Shown here in pieces: positions 12,004 through 23,679 of a DNA stretch of 64,000 nt. Both the position numbers and the translations under genes were made by a program. The stretch comes from Cristatella mucedo (taxonomy: Eukaryota > Bryozoa > Phylactolaemata > Cristatellidae). The notes beneath the pieces were generated by a model. That model was not told the origin of the DNA and did no database searches. It saw only the letters and a program-made list of their open reading frames with translations. Numbering within the stretch: the stretch's first letter is position 1; the number at the start of each line of letters is the position of its first letter. The DNA lies in the NCBI GenBank assembly GCA_009760855.2, contig WPIO01000020.1:5899501-5963500 (forward strand), written 5' to 3'.

Positions 12004-12674
12004 AGGCTGGCCTACCGGCATGTGCGATCAGGCGATTGCAGCTGGTGCAAAACTCCACAGCTAGGCTTGTCTGCCGTGAGCGTCGTAGTTGCCACATCGT
12101 ACCACTTCTCGCCGACCTGCACTGGCTACCAGTCGAGCAACGGATTGACTTCAAGGTTTTGTCGCTCACTTTTAGGTCACTTCATTCTTTGGCTCTAGCC
12201 TATCTCTCAGATATACTCCATCACCAGGCCAAGCATCGTAGCACCAGCTTTTCGGAATCCAAAAGTCCACCAATACCTCGTAGAAACCTCAAATCCTTAG
12301 GAGACCGTGTATTTAGTTCGTACGCTGCCAAAGCCTGGAACTCCCTCCCGACTTGCGTCAGAACATCCCTTGACTTGTCCCGATTAAAAAGAACTTGAAA
12401 ATACACCTATTTAGGACAGCATTTAGTGAGTCCCTGTGATTCGTCCTTGATGTGCTTATACGTGCTGACACTGTGCATGCTGCCACTAACCACATTTGCA
12501 TGCTGACCCTGTACATGTCACCCCTAACCATGTTATTTAAGTTGTTTATCCAGCATGATATTGCTCACCATTCAATTGCATTTAACTTTGCAGCAAACGT
12601 AAAGTGCCTAGAAAGAGATTGAGTTCTCTGAGGGCGCTTTATCAAGTGCATTATTTTTGTTGTTATTATTATAG
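12004..12674 (+). mobile_element. LINE A 3' fragment nested in LINE B
   Basis: It encodes a near-intact RT C-terminus: LPACAIRRLQLVQNSTARLV, CRERRSCHIVPLLADLHWLP, FKVLSLTFRSLHSLALAYLS and AAKAWNSLPTCVRTSLDLSR. Then come the LINE A 3' UTR (GTGCTTATACGTGCTGACAC), the tail AAGTGCCTAGAAAGAGATTG, GGGCGCTTTATCAAGTGCAT and a TTATTATTAT end. LINE B UTR sequence flanks it directly (GTTGCGTGAG before, ACGAAGTATGATGGCTACCG after), so the insertion point is readable to within a few bases. No clear target-site duplication is visible. Confidence 0.9.
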
Positions 12675-12884
12675 ACGAAGTATGATGGCTACCGAATGTG
12701 TACCGTAAACCGCTTAGGCTGTGAGTGGGCTGTGCGAAACTCTCCTTCGTAACACCCAACCAGTCTTTTTGGCTTTGTGGAGTCACATTTACATTAAAGA
12801 CGATGATAGATCTACATAGATCGACATTACAGACGGAGTGGATTTACATCACAGACAGAGATACATTTGTTGTCATTGAGCATG

Positions 12885-12995
12885 CTACCTTTAACCATTC
12901 GATTGTGCTTATTTTGCAGCAAATGGAAATTGCCTAGAAAGATATTAAGTTCTCAGATATTGATTTATCGAATGCATTGTTATCATTATTATGCG
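12885..12995 (+). mobile_element. LINE A tail remnant
   Basis: TTTTGCAGCAAATGGAAATT, GCCTAGAAAGATATTAAGTT and a TTATCATTATTATG end reproduce the LINE A 3' terminus with several substitutions. Confidence 0.7.
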
Positions 12996-13464
12996 AAAGT
13001 CATTCATATAGGGAACTCCGCTGGAGCAAGAAGATGGGTGGACCTAAAGTTGAGCGATAGATTCTCGACGCCCGTACCTTATTTGATTGACTGCCCCAGC
13101 AAAGATTAGGGAGCAGCATTTAATTTGGTAGTCGCTTTTTCTATGGCAGATGAGCCTGTCCGATGAATTTTGAACCCACTCTAAGTGCTTTTTTGCACGG
13201 GCAGGGTGATGTGCAAGTAGTTGGGTACGTAAAGCTCACTTCCAGTAAACTTGGATTGCTCGCTTGACACCTTAGCTCAATGCTAGCGTACATTTCTTTT
13301 GTTTTAACTGTATGTTAATAATAATGCAAATGATAAAAGTAATTTTTTTGTGCCTTTGGCGATTCTAAGGTCTCAAGGGCCTAGGCACTTAACGTAGTCC
13401 GAAAAGAAGCACGTTGCCTTGCTTTACCTATGGGTACGGTTTTCGCCTTCAAAGACATTAATCA
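12996..13464. other. Gene-free stretch
   Basis: Nothing recognised. Confidence 0.4.
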
Positions 13465-13545
13465 TGGCTCAAGCCTAGAGGCATGAGAAAGTGCCTGGAT
13501 AGATATCGAGTTCTCTTTAGGTGCTATACAAACGAATTGTATAAA
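13465..13545 (+). mobile_element. SINE2 3' half
   Basis: GAGGCATGAGAAAGTGCCTG, GATAGATATCGAGTTCTCTT and TAGGTGCTATACAAACGAAT match the 3' part of SINE2 copies. The tRNA-like head is not readable. Confidence 0.6.
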
Positions 13546-13914
13546 TATAATCAATCGTCCATCAACAAAAAGGCGACGTTATCAAGTGCAACTGCAGCAA
13601 GCATAAGCGCTTTGAGGGTGACTCAGAAGAACAAAGCTTACTGTGTGAAGATGGTGACACTTGACCTTGCGGGTGTGAGTGTCTAACTGCTCTGCTATGC
13701 AGTACCTAACATGGTGGTCGTGAAGTTCTAGTAATCACGTGCTGAGATGCTACTAGACAGAAACACCACAGATTAGGATGCTTGCCTGTATCGGCCATAT
13801 CAGTCACACGGTTACGACGCTCGGTTACGGGAGAATTCCTAATTCGCCCCTCCCTCGCTCTGTCATCATGGACGGGTAGGACAGGCACCTGTGGCAACGA
13901 AAACTCTCTGATTA

Positions 13915-14040
13915 GGCCATGAGGGGTTAAGATGCTCACCCTTGAAGATCGATATCATGAACTCGAGCTCAGCGTTGTATATGAAGCACCTGAATTGAGT
14001 AAGAGTTTTCGTAGGGCCCTATGCAAATGAATTATATATT
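13915..14040 (+). mobile_element. SINE2 copy ending in an (AT)n tract
   Basis: The head contains GGCCATGAGGGGTTAAGATG and CTCACC, with a B-box-like GAACTCGAGCTC. The tail GAAGCACCTGAATTGAGTAA and CCCTATGCAAATGAATTATA runs into the AT microsatellite that follows, which probably grew from the SINE tail. Confidence 0.7.
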
Positions 14041-14046
14041 ATACAT

Positions 14047-14142
<96 letters not shown>
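14041..14142. repeat. (AT)n/(TG)n microsatellite
   Basis: A roughly 100-base run of alternating TA broken by one short GT stretch near 14095-14108. Confidence 0.95.
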
Positions 14143-14143
<1 letters not shown>

Positions 14144-14770
14144 GTCACCTGCAATAATAATAGGCATTTGCGCTGTGCGCTAAGGAAACTAAATCTTATT
14201 TACATGGTGGAAAGGAGGCTAGTAAAGTTGCGATTGATAACAGGAACATGAGGAGCTAGCATAACCATACCAAAGATCATTCATGCGGATGAGCAAATGG
14301 TGTGCCAAACTGGCAGGTTTGAGGTTTCTTTTTTAAATGTAATCTGGGCGTTGTATGTCATTACATAAGTCATTAGTAAGCTCCGGGCTTTGAGATCATG
14401 CTATCTGAAATAATAGTCATCGAATGATTTTATCAGTGCACTGGCTGCTTACTGCATCTACTGCGGCTCTGAATGAAGCTTCTACGATTTGTACCTGCCA
14501 GTTCCAGTCCATGCTGCTTGTATCTGGATCCAGATTATCTCGTAAGATTATCTGCCGACCACAGCTTTGCCAAATAATCTTTTCAATATTGTGGTATTTC
14601 CTTTTAAGCAACTAAAAGTGCAATCGGATGTATACAGCATTACCTGTCGGCTTAGTGCTATTTTAATGGCAGAAAGACAACAGTGAGGCTTATCGTATTC
14701 CTCATTGAGCTCACAGCAAAGAACATCTGTGAATAAATAAGCAACTCGACAGTCCAGAGAGGCCATGCCT
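14143..14770. other. Gene-free stretch
   Basis: Overlapping frames occur on both strands at 14417-14811, but none shows a domain or splice structure. Confidence 0.4.
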
Positions 14771-14779
14771 TGAGCTCGT

Positions 14780-14855
14780 GGATGTTTGTGTGTGCCCGCT
14801 TGTGTGTGCACTTGTGTGTGTGTGCTTGTGTATGTGCTTGTGTGTGCGCTTTTGT

Positions 14856-14923
<68 letters not shown>

Positions 14924-14940
14924 GTGTGTGTGTGTGAGGG
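14780..14940. repeat. (GT)n microsatellite
   Basis: Imperfect TGTG repeats from 14785 become pure from about 14862 to 14918. Frames across it only spell Cys-Val or Thr-His repeats and are not genes. Confidence 0.95.
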
Positions 14941-15059
14941 TTTTGGTGTTAATGCACGGGTGAGTTTTGGGGGGTTTGTTTGAGTAAATGGGTGTGTACA
15001 AGTGCGTATGGCAGGTCTGTTGGTCTGGTGATTGGATGGGCAAGTGCATGAGTTTCTCG

Positions 15060-15555
15060 ATAATAATAATCATAATAATAATAATACACTTGATAAAGCG
15101 CCCTCAGAGAACTTAATCTCTTTCTAGGCGCTTTACATTTGCTGAAAAATGAAATGCAATTGAATGGTAAGTAAAATCATGCTTGAAAAACAAACAAAAT
15201 GAATAATATGGGTAGGGGTGACATGGACAGGGTCAGCATGCAAATGTGGTTAGTGGCAGCATGCACAGTGTCAGCACGCATAAGCACATGAAGGACGAAT
15301 CACAGAGACCCACTAAATGCTGTCCTAAATAGGTGTGTTTTTAAGTTCCTTTTAAATGTGGTCAGGTCAGCGGATGTTCTGACGCAGATCGGGAGGGAGT
15401 TCCAGGCTTTGGGAGCATACGAACTAAATGCACGGTCTCCAAAGGATTTAAGGTTTGTACGAGGTATTTGTAGACTGTTGGATTACGAGGAGCGGGTGGT
15501 ACGATGCTTGGCCTGATGGGGTAGTATATCTGAGAGATAGGCTGGAGCCATCAAT
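15060..15555 (-). mobile_element. LINE A 3' fragment
   Basis: It begins at the (AAT)n end (15060-15085), passes through the tail TTGATAAAGCGCCCTCAGAG and the 3' UTR, and ends inside the C-terminal coding region (GAGAGATAGGCTGGAGCCAT). It is 5'-truncated and aligns with 39715-40215. Confidence 0.9.
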
Positions 15556-17320
15556 GCTGTATATGTGTTCGTGCGTTCGTATCAGATGTGTGCGCGGGCA
15601 GGTGTGTGTCCGGGAGGTCTGCATGAGTTTGAGTCGGTCAGTCAGTGAGTATCTGTTGCCGATTGTCAAGATGTATGTGGGTGCCAATGGTGATTGAGGT
15701 GAGTGAGTTAGTTGATCTACCTCTTCGCGTATTCTGAAAAAACCTGTCTCTTTGTGGTCTCCATCTTCTGCAGGCAACAATACATTGGGCACCATACCAA
15801 CTTACAGCCTGATGGCAGCATTCCGCTTTGTGCTTACTTAAACATGTAGAGTAGAAAATCATAGAATCTACTCCTTTCGAATGAAATTTCAAAAGACCGC
15901 GGGCAAATTTAGTTAGTTTCCCTAATTTCAAATTAGAAATGGCTATATTTCTGGAAAAAGTAAAATGATTTAACTAGTGAATGCAAACTTTAAGAGGCTG
16001 TGAGTCAAGGTTGAACAGGCACGTCGCAACCTCATCTGTAACTGCCAGTAGTATTTAGATATGAAGTCGCTAACTTTCTCAAGTACCCTAAATGAGCCAG
16101 GGCAGCCATAACACCCTTGTGGAGGACTGGGTCATACGCAAAAGCGATTGTAAGGTCAGATCACGCCATGGTACTTCCTGCCAGTGTTTCTTACGGCGTG
16201 CCAAGTTGATTGAATTACTTAAAATGGTCATCAACCTGGGATGCCTATTCCCGAGAGAAACTTCATGTATGAACCTGTTAGCTCTAACGGAAGTTATTTA
16301 ATATTCTCGGTGTAGCGCTTAAGAAAACCTTTCGTCCAAAATGAGGAGTGACCTGAGCTGGAATTGACTGACTAAACTGACATTTTCTTTCGTCGAGGCG
16401 TACATCGATAGGCTCAGCATCACTCCACTAGTTCGACACTCCCTAGATCACAACCGATCTAGAAACCCTGTAATGAGATCGCGAGCTAGCAGAAACTTCC
16501 TGTGCAAGCTATAGCCAATGCCGTTCATCATCCCTGGCATGCTTCCAGACCTTGCTCTGGAAATCGCAAGTTTTACCTCCTAACTCACAAGGTTCGACCT
16601 TAATCGCATTCGGATCCTGACTCAGATAGGCCATCTCGGCCCATGGAATTAGCCTGTGTGTACGAGATGATCTGAGCCTGCTTAATTTCTTCTAGGGCAC
16701 CCGTCAACTTCCTCCTTGGTTTCTGCATGAGATTTGTCTATTGAACAGTCTGCTTCAAGCAGTCATTTTGAGAAAGCGTATGGAAACTTAGTGAATTGAG
16801 CTAGAATCATGCGGTTTCTTTTCCTAAGCTTAGCCTAATCCTCAGCTCTTAATAGCTTCCTAATTTGAGCCCTGATATCATTACCCACTGCCGTTATACG
16901 AGGTTCTCACTTGTAGTGCACAGTAAGAGTCGCCTCTGCAGCGACTAAATCTGAACGCCCATTCGCCTTTTCTCCATTTTCTTCATCTGCCTCCAATCGC
17001 AAGAATTATTGAAGACAGGTACCATTGCTTCAGCGACGTCGGTCGTGAGTTTTCACAAGCTTCCAGGCAAGGCAACAAGCTTCTAATCTCGAAAGAACAT
17101 CGAGAGCTTGCGAAAGTATCCTTAGCCCTCATTGCAGGCGGCTGAATTCGGTAAACTTCCTCTTGGCTAGAATTGCTTTGACATATAACTTCTGCGAAAT
17201 TAACTATACCTTGCCATAGTTTCGATAGGTTTTGGTAATAACAGACTGTCGGCCCCATCAATAATGGGCCGTTTCTAGGCGACACCTCCCGTGAGGCTTG
17301 ATTGGTAGGCGTGGCGGAAG
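15556..17320. other. Gene-free stretch
   Basis: No exon, RNA or repeat recognised. The open frames at 15448-15931 overlap the LINE A end and each other and carry no motif. Confidence 0.4.
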
Positions 17321-17324
17321 AGAG

Positions 17325-17478
17325 TGAGAGAGACAGACAGACAGACAGAAAGACAGAGACAGCGAGACAGAGAGAGACAGAGACAGCGAGAGACAGAGAC
17401 AGACAGACTGAAAGATACAGAAAGAGACACACAGAGAGACAGAGAGAGACAGAGAGAGACACAGAGAGAGACACAGAG

Positions 17479-17569
<91 letters not shown>

Positions 17570-17572
17570 GTA
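17325..17572. repeat. (GA)n/(GACA)n purine-rich microsatellite
   Basis: About 145 bases of interrupted GACAGA repeats are followed by a nearly pure GA run of about 80 bases. Arg/Glu or Ser/Leu repeat frames across it are artefacts. Confidence 0.95.
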
Positions 17573-18514
17573 ATTTAATGTATTTTAGAGAGAAAGAGAA
17601 GAAAGTGTGAAGAGAAAGCTAGAACGCCTAGCGTTGAGAATTTCCCCTACGCCTTATGTAGGTGCTGCAAATATCGCCTAACTCGAGTCGTTGGTACTAG
17701 TATCCCAGCTCCAAGAGGCGAGTATTGCTTACGACTCGGGCTCAGCAGGTTGTGAGTGTCTTTGTTCTTTGCTTTTCCATTAGGTTTCCGGCAAAACGTT
17801 TTCTCGTCAATCTCTGCCTGCTTTTGCTTTTGCCTTGGTTTTTGACATTGCGACTGGGAATACCACTTGATTGCCATTCTTACGACGGCCACTCATCGGA
17901 TGCTCGGTCAAAGGCGCAGGAGGATGGCCTCTGTGGAGAGGCCGCACCCCAGCCTTGATGTGCTGCTACCGGAGGTCTCTGCTCAGTCGATGTATTTTCA
18001 TGTGCGCTCCTCATCGGTGACTTATTGTAACTTGAAATTTGTTTACCTAATGTTCCTCCGCTCACGACGCAGTGGCAGCTGGAGGAGTAGGAGCTGTAGC
18101 TGGAGCTGCAGCATTATCAGCTCCAAAGAAGTAAGGCAGGAAAGTAAATATCGGATTAAGCTATTACCTTGATATCAGTCTGGCCAAAAAGTGTCAATTG
18201 TGGTAAGCTTGTCTTATATCGAAAGGCAACCGAATGGCTCGTTTCAAAGACGTACGGCGCAGTAGATGTTTTTACTGCTTTCGGCATCTGCCTGACCTTG
18301 AAAGTGCTACTGCACAGGCTCTCTTGACGTTTATAAATTCAGACTTTTTATGAGAGGTTACATAGAAATTCTTGACTGGAGCAGCTGAACGTCCGATTTT
18401 TCGGGAATCAACTTTGCTTCGCCTTTATAGGTGCATATCTAAAAATACTTTAAGCACTATAGGCAAGTTATAGCAGTGCTATCTGCGACCACTGAGTCTC
18501 AGCAAAACGGTCCA
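17573..18514. other. Gene-free stretch
   Basis: Nothing recognised on either strand. Confidence 0.4.
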
Positions 18515-18715
18515 GTGATGACGACAACGAAACCCGCTTACTGGCTATTGGCAAACTTAGCATGATTCAGAAACTGGAAAACCTGCCGCTCAACATCGGC
18601 TCCATCTGCGTGTCTCCTGCTGAATCTGCGCGTAATCTAGGCATCCTAATCCGGAGTTACCTTTCATTACAAGACCACATCAGCTCCACAGTATAGCATT
18701 TTACAGAAAACAGTG
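18515..18715 (+). mobile_element. Diverged LINE A RT fragment
   Basis: Translation gives IGKLSMIQKLENLPLNIGSI, then SPAESARNLGILIRSYLSLQ and DHISSTV. This lines up with the region around MGKPSVIQKLERLTFKIGSA and SARNLGVIFQSDLSLDDHIS in the long LINE A copy. A stop follows. Confidence 0.75.
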
Positions 18716-18719
18716 TTTA

Positions 18720-19155
18720 GGGTTTATACAGAAAATTTCACGAATTTGCTCGTGTGCGTTTTTTTGATAGGTCTCAAATGGCCCTGATCAGCTAATATTT
18801 CTAAGCATTCAAACTGCAATACAGATGCCATTTCCATAATAGGTATTGTAAAACTGTGGCTTTGACTTTACCTCATATAAAAAAGGGTTTCCGTTTACCC
18901 CCTAATTTCTAGAAATTGGGTGTGTATTTTTTAATTCTATGTCCTCCTGCGGTCCAGTCCGTCAGAGGCCATATTAAAATGCCGCGTTAGTTCAATCACA
19001 TCAAATTTGGTGGGTAAATTCAGAACACTGTTTTCCATAAGAAACAATCAAAACCACATTTCGACGACGCCTATTTTTAGTATAGTAATTTTGTCGCAGT
19101 TTATAGCCATGTATCGCAGTTATTCACGGCCACCCAAAAGTTTGTGCTGGCGTCA
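18720..19155. repeat. Inverted pair of roughly 172-bp satellite monomers
   Basis: 18720-18905 is antisense (CTCAAATGGCCCTGATCAGC, GATGCCATTTCCATAATAGG). 18960-19155 is sense (GAGGCCATATTAAAATGCCG, CAAATTTGGTGGGTAAATTC, TTTTCCATAAGAAACAATCA, TGTATCGCAGTTATTCACGG). The same units form the long array at 23680-25385. Confidence 0.75.
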
Positions 19156-19385
19156 TCAATAATTTGCCTCTGAACAGTTCTAGTGGAAAATTAACTTCAG
19201 GGAATAATACGTAACCTGGTTAGGCTATATTAACTCTTTCTATATAACTGCACCATTTAAGGTTATATTTAGAATCTATCATCAACAGTAATGCGATTTG
19301 ATTTTTACTACTACTTATTTCCTCTACCAAATACTATAATTGTGAATGCATATTTGAGCCAGCATTCCTTACAAAAATTGTGAAC

Positions 19386-19452
19386 AATTATTGTTTTGTG
19401 CGTTTTTGTCCTGTGCACGCATGTTATCGCGCGCTTTTGTCGGATTACCGGG
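19386..19452 (+). repeat. Left inverted-repeat end of a putative 4-kb element
   Basis: Contains two CGTTTTTGTCC/CGCTTTTGTCGG-type boxes and ends in GGATTACCG. The reverse complement of 23380-23450 has the same order: TTATTTTTTG, GCTTTTGTCGG, CGCTTTTGTCCGG, then TTACCG. Confidence 0.55.
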
Positions 19453-22400
19453 CAAAGGAGACGTCACCTCTAAAGTTCTTGGGTCGCAAACACAGCGCTC
19501 GTGACAGCGAAACTCCTGAAGACGCCGAACAAATCCCGACGACGCAGACGCCTCAAAATATTGCTAATGAGACTGTGATGCTGCGTCAACACATGCTTTT
19601 ATGTGCCCGGAAGCATAGCAAGGTGAAATATAAGAGCGTCCATACCTTAATATAACAACTCCGCGTCGTTACTGTAGACCAGACTATTTAATAGCTACAT
19701 ATACATTTGTTTTAAACACCTGCTGTAGCATGCAGGTCACTTTGAACATTAAAGTAAAAATACCTAACTATTACTTGAGTTGAGTTTTTACACGACCTAA
19801 TTAATATTATTTAGTATTAGGATTATAATATTATACTATTGCGACTTATCCGGCTCTTAACAGTTATAATTCAAGAACGTCCATAATCTCAATCATTCAA
19901 GCCTTCAAGCATTTGCGTAGTCTGACCGATTTAGCATGCGTTGGTGTTTCACTATTATTTGCTGCTTCCTGCATATGAGCAGTCGTGCAACGGTGAAAGC
20001 CGTCGAGATTTCTCTGCCGCCGCATCAATCAGGCTGTTGAAATCAGTGAGTTCTTTCTTTTGGTCTAATGCCTGTTTGACCTGTTCGACATTAGACTACG
20101 GACGCACAAAAGTCACTAGAGATGGAAGCTGAAAGAGCTGTGGAGCTCGGAACGCATTGGTTGCTTTACACTTAGTATGCGAACAATATCGCACCGGTAC
20201 TCATGCAGATCCTGGTTTTCTATAGTCTTTATTATTTTTAGTCATTTCTTCTATTTTCTTTGTTACCATAGCATTCCACTAGCACGTGCTCGAGAATAAG
20301 TTGCCTAGCACAGTTGCAGCCACTCTAATCCCACAATAGAGTAAGCTTAAATTTGATGATAATCACGGGTTATCAATTGTCTGCCTGTGAATCATGACCG
20401 CGGGTTAATGACGTGCACGATTTCATGCTTAGGTAAGTGCGAAAAAGCCTACAAGCATCGTGCTTAGACCAACACAGATTAGCATCACAGGAGACGCTCC
20501 GAGCCACCGGTGAGTAACTCACTTTATTAAGTGAATGCATTTAATCATGTGCTGATAACTATGCAAAAGAAACAAAATATAAAAAGATGAGTTCACTGGG
20601 CCCAGGGAAACCCCAAATGGCACATATGCGAATGCGGTGGAGACTTAAATTACGCAAATTCATTGCAGTTAACGAGTCAAACATTTTATCTCTATACACT
20701 CTTGCACTCTAACGGTAATAGAGTACGGTATGGAGATAAAGAGCGCCCATTCCTTAAAACAGCAAGCCCCTTAGCGCAGGACCGTCTATTTGGCAACCGC
20801 ACAGGAGCTGGTTACATGTGGATAGCACTTGCCATAGTGTAAACCCCCCACCGTTCGAAGCCCGCACCACAACTATTACATGTGACATATCGGGTTCTTA
20901 TTATTCTTAAATCATGAACCAATAATAATCCGTGTACAACTTTTATATTTTTGCTTATATAGTAGATCAATATTTTATTATAAAAAAATAAAAGAAACCT
21001 CACGCAACTAGCCATGGTAAGTGACGACGCTCAGCCTCTCCACAATATCAGACTTACCCACCAAGTACACCGCATCATAAATTACTATCGAGTGTTTCCG
21101 GATGCCTTCTTCGCAGCTTCCGTTGTAACCATCAATCATCCGTTCGTCACCATTGACAGCGCAGCGCAGTACCGATCTCGGCTCCCTGAGCTCTGAACAG
21201 TCGACTTTACCGTCGATAGGGTCTCAAGCACTTCACTGGGCCATTGACAGGTGCGCGTCATTTGTTTCACAACTATCTTAATGACCACCTAAAACAATAT
21301 CGAAACGTAGGTAGTAGAAAAGCTGCATTAGAGTCTCACCTGTAAGCAGATCAGACCTAGTCCAGAAGTTTAAAGTAATAGAAATGGGTCATTTGTATAG
21401 TGCCTAATGATTATATCTCCATTCCGAGGCTTCAAAACTTGCAACAAGAGAATTAGAAACCCAGGCTTAATGAGAATGCAAGTTATCGTGCTATGCCGAT
21501 CATGAAGAAAGCAACCAAGCATTAACCTTTGACCAACAAGAAAAAGCACACGCGAAGACACTCAGGACTACTAGCGAGTTAGAGATATGCATTCTTTGGT
21601 TAGAGAGATGCATAAAATCGTGCGCAAGTAAGCATACAAAACACACAGGAACCAAAAGACAAGATCACTGAGGCTGAGGGAAAGCTGACAGGAACATATT
21701 ATTTCAATAGCTGAGACTAATAGGCTGCAAAGTCATTGAAGTTAGTGACAGAAGCCACAAATGGGCTCCATACATTCATGCATACGAACAGAAGTATCGA
21801 TCACGAAAAGATTTTGATTTATGGCGAGAAACGGCAAGACGTGTTGAGGCCGAGCAGCTAATGGTGCGTCAGAACACTGAAGGAGCAAGGAGGAGATTGG
21901 ATGGATGTCTCATTCCTGCATGCGACCTGCAACTATTTCAGCGCTCTCACTTAAATCCACAAACTCTGGCTTCACAGTCCGTCAATCGTATTTCCTGAAT
22001 TCGCCGCATGGAGCTTTAACAGTAGCTCTGTGCAACCCTGGTCAGCTTGTCGACCCTGACATCAACTAGATTACCGTAGCGGGACCATCCCAGCTGTCGC
22101 CATTGGCACGCTTAAACTTTTTGATCATCTCGGCATTAGTCGCGCTAGACTGAAGGTTATCGGTAGATTTTGGTTACACCAAGGCAACCGCTATCCATGC
22201 GCCTAGACCAGTTACATTCTCAATATGCGTAAACCACAATTCAACCCGATGCTCAAGACGCTGCAAGTAAAGTGGCAGAGCTATAGGGGCTATTAGTCGG
22301 TTTCTCAACCCTAAGAGTTCATGGTAGCAGTGATCGGAAACTCGCCTAAGCTCAATTAATTTCAGCCCGCTAATTCTCCAAAATTTAACGGAGGATTTTC

Positions 22401-23379
22401 CTAAGTTCCAAACGTACTTTAGACAATTAAAGCAGCCAATTAAGCTCTCAGGCAGTCAATTCCTCAAACAGTGTATGCTTTGTAACTTTCCAGATTAAAA
22501 AGCATACTTCTGGTATGGTGGTCACCGATGAATTCGCAAACAACGACACCAGCACGAGGTCACTTCAGAGGGTTTCTCTATAATTATCAAAAACTTCTAA
22601 TTTCTATGTAAGGAATGGGCTATAGCAGCCTACGCACTTCAATCCGTAGACCAATAACATGGTGCTCGTAGCGGTGCTAGACCTTGCAAGCGCTTAACAA
22701 ATACTTATGAGGCTGCTCCCCGAAGCACCACTAATGAGTCACAGATGCCGCTGCCTCAGTGAAAGCACGTACGCCGTCAGCAGCAGTTCACTGTAGCCAT
22801 AAATAGTGCCCATACCTTTTTATAACAAGTCAATGTCCTTAGCTTAGAACCTTAAATAGCCGCAGAAGTCAATATTTGCACAGAAACACAATTAACATAC
22901 GACTGACTAGTTCTTATATCAAAGCACGATACGCTAACTCAAAGCTTTGCGTATGATGGACTAATTATTCTACAAGATATATCCGCTTCCAATATACAGA
23001 AATTAGGACCAGCTGAGAATCTCTCAGGGCTGTCACAATCTGGCTGGTATCTTAAATCAACTTTTCAGCCAATAAGAATGGCGATGCTTTATTTCTCAAG
23101 CTGACTTCCTGGAAGAAAGTCACCGACGAGTGCACAGCACAGTATAAATTAAAGAGACGATTTTTAAAAGAGCTATGGGTGCATCGGCTACTTAATCAAG
23201 CTGAAATCCACCGCTCGTGGTAATATCTTACTCCTAAGCACCATCTTGATGGTCAGTGTATTTTTCTGTCCGTCGAGTCATGAGATGCTCATAGTTAGTT
23301 GTACTAACGGTGTATCACAAGTTTGCATCGGGCATTTACACTAGTACGTCATTCTTTGACAGACCGTTTGCTTCCGAGC
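19453..23379. other. Interior of the putative inverted-repeat element
   Basis: No transposase or other coding region is recognised. A diverged repeat of about 90 bases occurs three times in the same direction (19625-19730, 20730-20810, 22790-22880), sharing GCGCCCATACCTT, TAACAAG and a TATTTAATAGCCGCA-like end. Confidence 0.4.
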
Positions 23380-23450
23380 GGTAACCGGACAAAAGCGTGC
23401 TGGACGAAAGTGCCGCCGAAAACACGCCGACAAAAGCTCGCAAAAAATAA
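23380..23450 (-). repeat. Right inverted-repeat end of a putative 4-kb element
   Basis: GGTAACCGGACAAAAGCGTG then GGACGAAAGTGCCGCCGAAA and CGCCGACAAAAGC: the reverse-oriented counterpart of 19386-19452. Confidence 0.55.
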
Positions 23451-23679
23451 TTTTAAAGAATCCTGGTTTAAAATGACACTCATAACTACAGAAGTTTATA
23501 AGAAAAATACGTACGTAGTATAACTTGGATCACATTATAGCTTATGCCTTCTCTTTCGAAAAGGTATAGTTATATGTAAAGAGTAACTATAGTCGAATAA
23601 TGTTAGTATATTTTTTAATTGGATGCTAAGTTTGCTTGCGGTTACTTAAAGATAATCTCAAACTAGGACTATTCCGAGA

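Larger units (their letters stand above)
9886..12800 (+). mobile_element. LINE B copy with two later insertions inside it
   Basis: This is the longest LINE B copy in the window. It starts in the linker between endonuclease and RT (IYKTVNHLLAMLRGLTP at about 9910), then reads SSPEDPIPPSLWSSL, NYRPVSLLPFLPKILE (10350-10400), FDLSAAFDTID (after 10840), HEIGYNFYAADTQLYL at about 11090 (the FxxDD-type active-site block, here with AAD), FLKLNDDKTKLLLTGHP, and AARLVFKSEKFEYVSSLLKE through VAVPFLC (11810). Its 3' UTR runs 11811-12003 and resumes at 12675-12800. It is interrupted by an antisense LINE B tail (10578-10812) and a LINE A tail (12004-12674). Frameshifts and the damaged active-site motif mean it is inactive. 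No endonuclease domain is seen, so the copy is 5'-truncated. Confidence 0.85.

Noticed and set aside
17258-17610. Ser/Leu and Arg/Glu repeat proteins
   Set aside because: Translations of the GA/GACA microsatellite in different frames. The same applies at 14711-15073, 35740-36254, 46864-47268 and 50080-50461.
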